Assembly (NCBI GenBank): GCA_946800325.1
Contig: OX326959.1
Coordinates: 40,786,908 to 40,850,907 of the forward strand
Origin: Luzula sylvatica
Taxonomy: Eukaryota > Streptophyta > Magnoliopsida > Poales > Juncaceae
Length of the DNA stretch: 64,000 nucleotides
Reading direction: 5' to 3'
The position numbers and the translations under genes are program-made. How positions within the stretch are numbered: the first letter of the stretch is position 1; each line of letters opens with the position of its first letter. The notes below the pieces were generated by a model that saw only the letters and a program-made list of their open reading frames with translations, searched no databases and was not told the origin of the DNA. Of this stretch, positions 35,668 to 46,231 are shown one piece after another.

Positions 35668-35796
35668 CATAGAAACTAATGCGAAGTCTTTTTTTTAAAA
35701 ACAAAAAATAAAGTTTACAAACCGCAACATATTAGTTAAAACCTAAATATTTTTTTACAAGTAATCAATCATTTAACCACAAATAACTTACAAATA

Positions 35797-36297
35797 ATAT
35801 TTATTCTTGTGAAGTCTCTCAAGCCATCTTTTACTAGTAAAAAGGTAAAAAAAAAAACCGTGTTAGGAATTTCATATAGGGTTAATCAATTAAGAAATTG
35901 GGGACAAGGTATTTACTTTCAAAAATGGGATAGATTATTTTGAAGTGAATAAAAATCAGATCTAAATTATAAACTAAATTCACATAAATCTTGATGTTCC
36001 AATGGATTTACATTTGCATCCGGAATTCAATTCTATATCGGATTTCGATTTGGATATTACTCTAATCCTATCCAAATCCCATCCAAATCCCATCAATCGG
36101 CAGAACTATTAAAGGTCGAGCACAAAGTATTTTTGTTGGAAACTAATATTTTTTTATTAAATTGTTGGAAACCAACGTAACATGGCCAAGTGATGAATCC
36201 AGCAACTGGTACTGTGCGACTGCTGACAACCATCACAAGTTTGTTCAGCATGGGGTTCAAATCGTAACAAACCAAAACTGCAAAAGAGTAGCACAAA
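35797..36297 (-). pseudogene. DUF247 5' UTR/intron relic without coding region
   Basis: Direct copy of 31077-31575, the second 5' UTR exon and intron of gene 2, very similar by eye (for example GGCAGAACTATTAAAGGTCGA and CATGGCCAAGTGATGAATCC in both). On the minus strand, where the ATG and coding exons should follow at 35796, the sequence passes straight into 3'-flank DNA (arm a'). The coding region has been deleted, leaving only the 5' end of a third DUF247 locus. Confidence 0.85.
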
Positions 36298-37139
36298 GGC
36301 TCCGTTTGGGAGGGTGAATAAGATGGGAATATTTTCTATGAGGGATTAAGAGTTCTTCCTGTATATTCCTTAGTTTTATTTGATGTTTGTTAAGGATGCA
36401 AAGATCAAAGTGGATGTAGTGTTGAATTGAAAAATGTAAAATTTGCATAATGACCAAAGTACCCTTTTTGATGACTAACATAGTATAGTACATATTCATT
36501 GATTAACATAGCATAATATATATTCATTCATTCATAATTAGACATGTCTACACAAATTAATAAAATAAATTAAATGTACATTTCCATACTAAAATTGTTA
36601 TTTTTTGATTTTGTTTATTTATTTAAAAAAAAATTTGTTTTAAACAAATTATATGAAAAATGGAATAATCAAATGCAAAACATATTTCTTAACTAGTTGA
36701 AAGATATTATGACATTATTATAAATTTAAAGTTGTATAAACTTATTTGTACTATCCAATTGTATTAATAGTTTTATTTTTGTTATTATTCCACACCTTTT
36801 CATTTTTTTTTTTTTTTCATTCTCAAGCACATAAAATCTACACACATTTGCAAATTGCACTTGAACACACATCAACACACTAGCAAAAACAAGGGAAATT
36901 TTGATATCTAGACCAAATAAGTTTGGTATTACCAAAATTAGACCAACTAGTTTCAAAATTTGAGAAATAACACTCTCGACCTATCAAAAGTCGAGAGATT
37001 GCTAAACTACTCGACCTTTCAAAAATCGAGCATTTTTATGCCTTAATTAACATAACTAATTACTTCAAAATAACGCTCGACATTTCAAAAGTCGAAAGCT
37101 TCTGCTCGACTTTTCAAAGGTTGAACGATTTCTTGATTT
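36298..37139. other. Unassigned DNA with CGACTTTT palindromes
   Basis: It starts GGCTCCGTTTGGGAGGG, like a Tourist-type terminus, exactly where homology to 31575 ends, so it is probably the edge of an insertion whose other end I cannot place. At 36976-37130 four to six variants of CTCGACTTTTCAAAGTCGAG form short inverted pairs. No gene is visible. Confidence 0.5.
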
Positions 37140-37778
37140 CTTGATTTCTAAAAATTAGTAATAATATTGCGAGAAGTAGTGACTAATTCGTAGAAAACTA
37201 AAAATATTTTAAAATTTTTGTACAAGGCACACATTTATTTTTTAAAGAAAATATAATTTGTAGAAAATCACAAATATTTTTATCATTAGTAATTTGAAGA
37301 AATCGCAAATGGTTTAAAATTATTTTTTTTGCAAATATTTTCAAAAATGATATAAGTATTATAAATTAATAATTATATTTGAGAAAAACTAAAACATATT
37401 GTATAAAAAATGTAATATCATTTTTCAAATTATCGCAATGAGAATATAATTTTATACCGAAATTTAATCATTTTTTGTACAAAATATTTTTGAAAATATG
37501 ATTTTTATTTGCGAAATAAAATATTATTAGACATATTATTTTATAATTTTTTTAATACGTACACTTTTATTTTTTAAAGAAAATATAATTTTTTAAGATT
37601 TAACGATAAAATATAATATTTATTGGGTATTTACAATAGTACAATATGACGTGCAAGTATAATACCAACGAAAATTAAATTTGACAAACTCTAAAGTTTT
37701 ATAAATTCAAGTGTCATTTTTTTAATTTCAAAACTAAGATGACTGTTGTTGTAATTACAAACTTAGTCGTGGCTTTAA
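37140..37778 (-). repeat. Duplication arm b' (inverted copy of 25550-26200)
   Basis: Reverse complement of the left half of arm b, ending at GACTTAGTCGTGGCTTTAA type sequence. After the Tourist-like insertion it resumes at 40032. Confidence 0.8.
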
Positions 37779-37925
37779 GGGCGTGTTTGCTAGGTCAGTT
37801 TTGTGTAGCAGCAGGAAACTCATAGTTGCAGGAAACCAATATATGAATATCAGGAAACTCTGGTAGCAGGAAAATGCAAAAACTGCGATTGTAGGATGTT
37901 CAAAAGGTGTTTGATGAAAACCTAG

Positions 37926-37954
37926 GATTGTTGTTGTTGTTATTGTTGTGGTGG

Positions 37955-37988
<34 letters not shown>

Positions 37989-38042
37989 ATTATTATTATT
38001 ATTACTTTTCTACATTTTTATTATATTATTATTATTTTTCTA

Positions 38043-38078
<36 letters not shown>

Positions 38079-38098
38079 CTAAATACAATTTTCATTTT

Positions 38099-38166
<68 letters not shown>

Positions 38167-38175
38167 AATAATAAT
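37926..38175 (+). repeat. TTG and TTA triplet arrays
   Basis: A TTG/TTA run (37926-38015), then TTA arrays near 38046-38078 and 38100-38175, separated by TTTTCTACATT-like spacers. The polyleucine-like open frame across them is an artefact. Confidence 0.95.
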
Positions 38176-39415
38176 ACAATTAATATTATTATGTATTATT
38201 TATTAATATTATTACATTTCTTGAAAACTAAATTGAAATTTAATTGAGTTCAATTGTTTAAATATACAATTAATATCTATCAATTTAATTAACTCGAACT
38301 ACAATTAAGCACCTAATCTACTGCTAGTCATCAATTGTTTGAGCGACTTAATTTTTTCTTCAAGTGTTGCGCTTGCTCCTTTTATTGAGTTCTTGTGTAA
38401 TTGGCATTCGAAAAAATTTCGGTCCATTTCTTAAATAATTCATTCCAAGCTCGATTGTTCCATCCATTATCGGTCTGATACTCCTTTGCTCCAAATTCCA
38501 CTAACAAAGATAGCTAATATGTCCTTTATATTTCGGTCCATTCGGCTCTGCCTATTTCTTTTTCTTTTCCTACAGAGAGATGAGATTAAATATGCACATA
38601 AGCCCTTTCAAATTATAACTATTACGTCCCAATTACATAATTCCATTAATTAGTAGTGTAAAATCAATTAGTATTGGAGAAACAATTACAAAGTTAAATG
38701 GTATTGGAGAACAATTATATACTGAAGAATCAATTATATAATTAGTACTAGAGAATCAGTTGGAGAAATTGGTACTGGAAAAACAATTATAAAGTTAATT
38801 GGTACTGTAAAATCAATTATATACATTAGGATGGAACAATTATATACTTAGAAGGAAGAATCAAATAGTAGTGGAGATCATTAATTAGTATATTAATTAG
38901 TACTGAACAACTACATTAATTACTACTGAAAAAACAATTACTACTTGACAACTACATTAATTATTAATGAAGAAACAATTTGTAGAATGAGGAAACAATC
39001 GATGAAAAAATAGTGCAATGGAAAAGAAAATATCCACCTTTCTGCTGCTTGTTTAGAGCTCCGATAGTAACGAGTTCTTCCTCCCATCTTTGTCTCATCT
39101 TACAATCCAAACAAATGTCAAAGTGATTTGAAGTGGAGAAGGGAAAAAATATTTGAAAGAAGAAATAAGAACACTTGAAAGAGAGAAAGGGACAAACGTG
39201 GAGAAGGGGACACACCAGCCTTTTGTCTCTCTCCAAAAATCCAGTCGAACGTCAGTTTCAATATCGCAGGTTTTTCATATGATTTGGGTAGTATCGTGAG
39301 TTTCTAGATGACAAAATCATACTTCCTACTCTAGCACCGAACACCAAAAATATGAACATGTAAATTCCAGGGGTTCCTATGTAATCCATGCATCAAAACT
39401 GCATGTCCGAACAGG

Positions 39416-40020
39416 CAGGGCCGGTCCTGATGCATGGCAAATGTGGCAAGCGCCACAGGCCTCGTAAAATTAAAAGCCTCCAATTAATTAACTTCACACA
39501 TTTATTTAGTTCCATTCCAACATTCCTAAGTGACTTGCCAATGAACTAGAACTAAGAATAAGATAGGGTTATTTCATACATGAGCTTAAGTCCATTCCAA
39601 CATTCCTGAGTAACTTTGTTAATATAGCATGAGCTTAAGTCCAGATTATATGAAAATTTGATAGAGAGAACTAAGTACTTAGATCAAGTATGACATGCAG
39701 AAATAATATTATGACAAAAACTAATTAAAAGCCTCCAATTTTTAAAGATTTTCGCGTCTGATAGTTTTCTTGAGCTTACCGAGTACACCCGCGAAGAAAT
39801 TCTAGGAAGGAATTGCAGGTAATAATCACGTTTCGACCAATTATATGAATATTTATTTAGTTTAACCAAAAATTTAACTTATTAATTGATCTTTAATTTT
39901 ATGAATATTTATTTAGTTCTAAATTTAAAAATATTTTTAATTATTATATGATATAATTTCGTAATTTTGGATTATCATAACACTATGTCACAGGCCTCCG
40001 AAAACTCAGGACCGGGCCTG
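39416..40020. mobile_element. Non-autonomous hAT element, second copy
   Basis: Ends CAGGGCCGGTCCTG ... CAGGACCGGGCCTG form a near-perfect TIR, flanked by CGAACAGG (39408-39415 and 40021-40028), an 8-bp duplication. It is inserted close to the right end of the Tourist-like element. Noncoding; it resembles 34839-35667 at its ends. Confidence 0.9.
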
Positions 40021-40031
40021 CGAACAGGGCC

Positions 40032-40436
40032 TAAATGTATGACCTAAAGTAATATTTTAAGAAGACCTTGACCTGAGAAGCCAAAAGGTATCTCTTCTAA
40101 TATCCACGCTTGAAAAGCATGTCTAACTTTCATTAATTTCAATAATTTCAGTTTGGAAGGGACATAACATAATAACAACATAATTGGGATCAAAGAAAGG
40201 CAAATCATTATATTACAGGTTTTCCAAAGCACCGTATAAACCGGAATATCTGAAAAAGATGGTTTTCATTGCCGGTAGAATCTCACGGAAAAGTTACTGT
40301 GCCCCACCCCTCCCTTCACTCTCGTTCCAACCATGTTGATGCGTAAATCCAAGATAATTAATTGAAGTGATAAACGTCTGTCGCCGAAATTCGATTAATT
40401 GACGTGTCAATTCAGTTTCATATATAAAGTTTCATA
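40032..40436 (-). repeat. End of arm b' and repeated upstream block
   Basis: 40040-40260 is the inverted copy of 25365-25550 and of the 23985-24240 flank (CCTTGACCTGAGAAGCCAAAAGG). 40275-40436 repeats the DNA upstream of gene 2 (31740-31890). The mix suggests several rounds of duplication. Confidence 0.75.
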
Positions 40437-40446
40437 TATAAATAGA

Positions 40447-40712
40447 AAAATTATACTTGTCCCCTCTAAAATCCCCCAAAAAGCTTGATGTGTTGGCAAA
40501 GATGAATTTAATACGTTTAATAATAACAAATTTTACATCTTAGGTTTACCAGGTGGTAAACCTAACTTATTTATTTTATTATATTTTAATTAAATTTCAC
40601 ACGTTTAACATGTGGTAAATGGTGAAATCGATAAATTTGGTCAAATTTAATTTTCTTTCCAACACATCAATTGTGGTGGGGGATTCTAAGAGGATATCTA
40701 TCACCACTCTAT
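40447..40712 (+). mobile_element. MITE-like element, family 2, second copy
   Basis: Starts AAATTATACTTGTCCCCTCT and ends CTATCACCACTCTAT; both ends match the inverted copy at 28383-28833. No clear target duplication. Confidence 0.6.
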
Positions 40713-40853
40713 AATTAATGATCTATATAAACCAATCACGATTTAATGTGATTTTCGTCAATGTCCAAAGCACCCTAGCCAAGGGTCACTCAAATGGTCC
40801 CGGCCCCTTCCCTTCCTCAAGTCAAGCTGTCTTCTAAAATTTGCAACTAGTTA

Positions 40854-41439
40854 GGCCCTGTTCGCTAGTGCAGTTTTGTTTCTCGTATTGGTAAGTTTCC
40901 TGTGATTTGACAGTTTTGAAATTTGGTGTGTTCGGTTGAGTAGTAGGATTTGAAGTTTTGGGTTTCAAAACTTCAAAAACGAAGGAAATGAAGTGTTAAT
41001 GTATGGGTTTCAAAACTTACCTAATATTGGGTTTTTGAAAACTAACAATGATTATGCAATTATAATAAAATATATATTGTGTTATATATTTTTATTTTTT
41101 ATAGGTAATCTTGCTAAATATCATATTTAATTTTATTCATGGTATTAAAATTTAGTTGTATAGAAAAATAATATTCTCTAAATAATAGTTTTATTAAAAA
41201 AAAAAATAATAATAATAATAATGTATTTAGAAATTAATAATAATAATAAGATCATGGAATATTTTATTCATTTCCTACATATTTTCATCAAATTAATAAT
41301 AATAATAATGTATTTAGAGATTAATAGTAATAATAAATAATAATAAGTGTAATAATAATAAATATAACAATAATAATAATATATTTAGAAATTAATAATA
41401 GTAATAATAATAATAATAAATTCATTTAAAACTAATAGT

Positions 41440-41532
<93 letters not shown>

Positions 41533-41563
41533 AATAATCATAATAATAATCATAATAATAATC

Positions 41564-41599
<36 letters not shown>

Positions 41600-41797
41600 T
41601 ATTTAGAAATTAATAATAATAATAAGATCATGGAATATTTTATTCATTTCCAACATATTTTCATCAAATTAATAATAATAATAATAATAATGTATTTAAA
41701 GATTAATAGTAATAATAAATAATAATAAGTGTAATAATAATAAATATAATAATAATAATAATATATTAAGAAATTAATAATAATAATAATGATAATA

Positions 41798-41833
<36 letters not shown>

Positions 41834-41851
41834 TCATTTAAAACTAATAGT

Positions 41852-41921
<70 letters not shown>

Positions 41922-41989
41922 TATTTAGAAATTAATAATAATAATAAGATCATGGAATATTTTATTCATTTCCTACATATTTTCATCAA

Positions 41990-42074
<85 letters not shown>

Positions 42075-42271
42075 TATTTAGAGATTAATAATAATAATAA
42101 ATAATAATAAATAATAATAAGATCATGGAATATTTTATTCATTTCCTACATATTTTCATCAAATTAATAATAATAATAATGTATTTAGAGATTAATAGTA
42201 ATAATAAATAATAATAAATAATAATAAGTGTAATAATAATAAATATAACAATAATTATAATATATTTAGAA

Positions 42272-42326
<55 letters not shown>

Positions 42327-42347
42327 TCATTTAAAACTAATAGTAAC

Positions 42348-42384
<37 letters not shown>

Positions 42385-42567
42385 GCATTTAAAACTAATA
42401 GTAACAACAACAATAATAATAGGATATTTTATTCATTTCCTACATAAATTTGTTTGAAACCTACACTCATAGTTTTTGAATTTTCCTGCTATCATAGTTT
42501 CCTGATATTCACATATCGGTTTCCTGCAACTACGAGTTTCCTGCTGCTACACAAAACTGACCTAGCA
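40854..42567. mobile_element. Tourist-like element with expanded AAC/AAT arrays
   Basis: Preceded by TTA (40851-40853), it starts GGCCCTGTTCGCTAGTGCAGTTTTG, matching the TIR of 37779-40031. Its far end CAAAACTGACCTAGCAAA at 42550-42567 is the inverted left TIR, but the last bases are missing, so the right boundary is broken or rearranged. The interior is almost wholly triplet repeats. Confidence 0.65.
41219..42411 (+). repeat. Complex AAT/AAC array with tandem larger units
   Basis: AAT and AAC runs are separated by fixed spacers (GATCATGGAATATTTTATTC, TTCATTTAAAACTAATAGTAAC, ATGTATTTAGAAATT) that recur in order about every 330-370 bp, so a larger unit has been duplicated about three times while the triplet tracts changed length. 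The pure AAT run at 41994-42072 is the longest. Confidence 0.9.
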
Positions 42568-42955
42568 AATGAAGAAATTTTTGTCGAATCCTATGGAATT
42601 GGCAGGAAAATTTTTTTGCTGTTCGGTTACATGTTACGAAATGAAGTTTGGGATCTCAAAAACTCCGGATATTAGTCACACAGTGACAAAAAACTGGGTT
42701 TTAGAAACTGACCTCGGATTAGATATATTAGGAGAGAGAAATTGCTTACAAAACAAAATGTCACATTTATTTAGTTATTCATTGCTTCACCTGTTTTAGT
42801 CTTTCTTCTACATAAAATATCATATTTATTTATTTATTTAATTAATTCGAAAGAATAAATATTTTTAATTAATTTAATTTAATTTAATATAATTTCAAGG
42901 AATAAGTATTTTTTTAATTAACAAATTTATGTATTCGATATTGTATTTGTAGTTA
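42568..42955. other. Unassigned DNA
   Basis: No coding or repeat signature beyond AT-rich TTTAATT runs near 42830-42930. Short open frames (42569-42799) have no family features. Confidence 0.5.
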
Positions 42956-43822
42956 TATTTGTATTTAAAATCGGATATCGGATACTGTATCGTACCTATA
43001 CCCGAAATTGGATATCAGATATCGTGTTCATATCGAATATCGGATATCGGATACCGTATTCGTATTCGAAATCAGATATCGGATACTGGATATCGTATTC
43101 GTTTCCATATTCGTATAAAAAAATCGGATATCGGATACCGGATACCGTATTCATATCCGTATTCATATTCGAAATGGGATATCGTATACCGTATTCTTAT
43201 CCGAAATTAAGTATCGAATATAGTATTTTTATTCGTATTCGAAATCGGATATCGAATACCGAATATTCGAAATCGGATATCGGATACCGCATTCTTATTC
43301 GTATTGGAAATCAGATATCGAATACGGCATTCGTATCCGTAATCGAAATCGGATATCGTATACCGTGTTCGTATTCGAAATTGGGTATCGGATACCGTCT
43401 TCTAATTTATATTCGAAATCCGATATCGAATACCGTCTTCGTATTTGTATTCGAAATCGGACATCGAATACCGTCTTCGTATTCGTATTCGAAATCGGAT
43501 ATCGGATACCGCATTCTTATTCGTATTGGAAATCGGATATCGAATACAACATTCGTATCCGTAATCGAAATCGGATATCGTGTACCGTATTCGTATCCGA
43601 AATTGGGTATCGGATACTGTCTTCTAATTTATATTCGAAATCGGATATCGAGTACCGTCTTCGTATTTGTATTCGAAATCGTATATCGAATATCGTCTTC
43701 GTATTCGTATTCGAAATCGGATATCGGATACCGCATTCGTATTCGTATTCGAAATCAGATATCGTCTACCGTATTCGTATCCGAATCGGATATCGGATAC
43801 CATATCCGTATTCGTGATATTT
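42956..43822 (+). repeat. Minisatellite with higher-order repeat (38 and 222 bp)
   Basis: Basic units of mostly 38 bp (AAATCGGATATCGGATACCG plus TATTCGTATTCG-like bases), with a 32-bp variant. A block of five 38-bp units and one 32-bp unit (222 bp) repeats with the same order of variants; for instance CATTCTTATTCGTATTGG at 43290 recurs at 43512. Long open frames on both strands arise from the repeat. Confidence 0.9.
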
Positions 43823-43842
43823 TTACACACTATAATAGGATA

Positions 43843-43980
43843 TACTAATACTAATACTAATACTAATACTAATACTAATACTAATACTAATAATAATAAT
43901 AATAATAATAATAATTGATGATGTATTTAGCATTTATTAATAATAATAAATAATAATAATTGTAATAAGAAATAATTATT

Positions 43981-44017
<37 letters not shown>

Positions 44018-44072
44018 TAATACAAATATATTTAGAAATTAATAATAATAATGACGATGATGTATTTAGCAA
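43843..44072 (+). repeat. CTAATA hexamer run and AAT arrays
   Basis: About seven tandem ACTAAT units (43848-43890) pass into AAT runs with ATGTATTTAG spacers like those at 41219-42411, suggesting derivation from the same Tourist-like interior. Confidence 0.85.
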
Positions 44073-44155
44073 TTTTTAATAATAATAAATAATACTGATT
44101 ATTATAAAAAATAATTTATAAGAATAATACTATAATACAATTATGAAATATTTTA

Positions 44156-44315
44156 TTCATTTTTACATCGAATCCTATGATTTTCATCATACACTTTTTA
44201 AACATCCTATAACTATAGTTTTTGCATTTTCCTGCTATCATAGTTTCCTAATATTCATATATCGGTTTCCTGCAACTACTAGTTTCCTGCTACTATACAA
44301 AATTGTCCTAGCAAT
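44156..44315 (-). mobile_element. Terminal fragment of the Tourist-like family
   Basis: CATTTTCCTGCTATCATAG, CATATATCGGTTTCCTGCAAC and the end CAAAATTGTCCTAGCAA match the inverted left end of 37779-40031 and the end at 42440-42567. The outermost bases are lost. Confidence 0.7.
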
Positions 44316-44712
44316 TAATGTTTACAAGACTTTTGTGGTATTAGGGTCCCGTGAAAAGACTCGTCTCTTTTTTTTTGTATCCACCGGCCTCTTTGTACTC
44401 TTTTGTATCAGTGTGTGTGGCAATCTATTGTGGTATTCGGTACGGACCGAGTCATTTTGGATTTGAACCGATTTGAATTACGGTTTGTTCGAGCCACGGA
44501 TCGTTTGAGTTGCGTCATTCGAAAATACCATCACTATTATAAATCATGTTTTTGGTGATAGTATACTAATTATTAGTGAAAGAAAGTCGTCGTAATTAGT
44601 ATATCTTTTATAACGGTCCGAACAAGTCCGGATTTCAAATACACGATTAACTGATGATTAATATTTGATGTCTTTTCCTCATGTTTTTTTTTCAACTCTT
44701 GCGCCTTGCTTC
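44316..44712. other. Unassigned DNA
   Basis: It contains ATTAGGGTCCCGTGAAAAGAC, related to two tandem copies near 26775-26815, and a TCGG-rich tract like those in the DUF247 flanks. No gene is visible. Confidence 0.45.
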
Positions 44713-45046
44713 TAAAGGAAATACAGTTTTGGATCAACGGTAAAAGTGTACGTAAAAGGACACACGAACGTACATGTTCGAGAAGACGGATGAATGCACA
44801 ATAGTATTGTGCAGAATTGGGCAAAATTACATAGTGCGCCAAGACGAACCATATGGTCACCTACTGTGTATAATCTGCAATAGTTGTGCGTCATGAAGTT
44901 TTACAGCCGTGCGTCATGAAGGACCACATGGTGCGTCATGACGGTACCGTGCGTAATTTGTCCAGAGACAAATTGGCATTGGTGCGTCATGACGGATCAT
45001 ATGGTGTGTCATGACGATGGTCCGTCATGACGGACCATGTATAAAA
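44713..45046 (+). repeat. Left part of a Copia type-A LTR (Copia-5)
   Basis: TAAAGGAAATACAGTTTTGG and following bases match the LTRs of Copia-3, including several GCGTCATGACGG-type palindromes. It stops where the Copia-4 5' LTR begins, so Copia-4 probably inserted into it; the remainder would lie beyond the window. Confidence 0.75.
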
Positions 45047-46117
45047 TGAAGGAAATACAGTTTCATGATCAACCGTAAAAGTGTACACAAGGATAAACGA
45101 ACGTACGAGTCCGTAGGCATAAGAAACATTTTGGTAAAACTGGCATAACTTTCAGTGAGAAACTCTAATTTGCATGGTTCAAATTGGGTTAGATAGATAA
45201 TGAGATTATCTAGAACTTTCATATAGAAATATGTTTCATTTGAGCGAAACATCAGTGTCGTTTTAATGGAATACCGAAAGGGTGTGACTGTTTGACATAC
45301 AGTTAGTAAAACGTCCGTAACTTTCGTATCCGAACGCCAATTGGGCCAGATCCAATTGGGTTGGAAAGAAAATAAGATTATCTAGAACTTTCGGGAATGT
45401 TTAAAGTCGGTTGGAATGATTTAATATTTTCGTTTCAACAGAATACTGAAAGAGTGTCTGCAGTTTTCTGTCTGAAAATGTGTATATGAGATATACATAC
45501 CTTTTGGCCCATCCTCATCCTATGTGATATAAATAGGATGTTTCTCTCTCTCTCTCTCGAAGTCAGATCATTCAGACCAATCTATGGTATTATTCAGAAT
45601 ATTCCAGAAATATAGATAGACATCTTTCTAGAGAGCGAAAGAGTGCGAAGAGAGAAAACCGAGAAAAAGAGTTTTTCTCGGTGTAGAGAATCGATCTAAT
45701 CAAGCAAGATCGCCGGTGCAGCGTCTAGGCAGTTGCACCCGCGACCGACGAACTCCGACTCACGATGGATACAAGTAGAGGAGCCACACTTGTGGTTCTC
45801 CGATTGTGATCGAACCGAAGGAGCAAAACTGTTGGCTATGGAAGAGTGTGGACGTGGGACGCACGAAAGACAACCGGAGGCGTGTCAAGACGGTGGGGAC
45901 ATGTGGTATGGGATGCACGGGCTTGTCACCAACGTGACACCGGAGAAGGAAAGGATGTGAGCGTTCAACCCGTCGTGCGTGATCAATTTCATGCTGGTAA
46001 TCGTCTATCCGTCTATTGCATCGTACCCTCGAAGTCATGGCGTGATCTTGAATTTTGGGAACCGGACCAGGCCTTCATATCCGCTGTGCGGCCCCGGGGA
46101 TGGGTGAATTCCCAACA
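45047..46117 (+). repeat. Copia-4 5' LTR (type B)
   Basis: Begins TGAAGGAAATACAGTTTC and ends CCCAACA before TGATATCAGAGC. TATA region GATATAAATAGG near 45526-45537, followed by a CT run. It lacks the GCGTCATGACGC array. Confidence 0.88.
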
Positions 46118-46118
46118 G

Positions 46119-46130
46119 TGATATCAGAGC
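46119..46130 (+). other. Copia-4 PBS, one base changed
   Basis: TGATATCAGAGC, the tRNA-Met primer site with one G-to-A change, in keeping with the age of the element. Confidence 0.85.
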
Positions 46131-46231
46131 GATCGCCATCGATTCGAGGGTCGAATCATAGTCGCATATTTGATATACGCACGGGTTATCAAAGTTCGTA
46201 CCCGTTTGCATGATGCTAGATATTTATAACT

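Larger units (their letters stand above)
32830..35796 (-). repeat. DUF247-flanking duplication, inverted arm a'
   Basis: Reverse-complement counterpart of 23160-25345. It contains two later insertions absent from the other arm: a MITE (33894-34142) and a hAT element (34839-35667). On the minus strand it directly follows a DUF247 5' UTR-intron block (36297-35797), as expected if a whole DUF247 coding region was lost at 35796/35797. Confidence 0.85.
37779..40031. mobile_element. Tourist-like (PIF/Harbinger-type) element carrying triplet arrays
   Basis: Left end GGGCGTGTTTGCTAGGTCAG and right end (reverse complement) GGCCCTGTTCGGACATGCAG form a TIR. TAA is duplicated on both sides (37776-37778 and 40032-40034), as in Tourist-type elements, and arm b (about 25555) has the empty site. 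The interior holds TTG and TTA arrays and AT-rich repeats around ACAATTA and TTAGTACTG, without a transposase. A hAT element is inserted near the right end. Confidence 0.8.

Noticed and set aside
37907..38206. Polyleucine-rich open frame
   Set aside because: Translation of TTG and TTA triplet arrays. The isoleucine- and valine-rich frames at 41422-42330 have the same origin.
43024..43848. A 274-residue open frame of repeated SDIGYRIPYSYSK-like residues, with long frames on other strands too
   Set aside because: It is the translation of the 38-bp minisatellite; several frames stay open together because the repeat lacks stops, and there is no independent sign of a gene.
45733..46121. Overlapping open frames on both strands; similar ones at 46780-47088, 48218-48520 and 55059-55415
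   Set aside because: These are R/U5 regions of Copia LTRs; frames are open by chance in GC-richer DNA and differ between copies.
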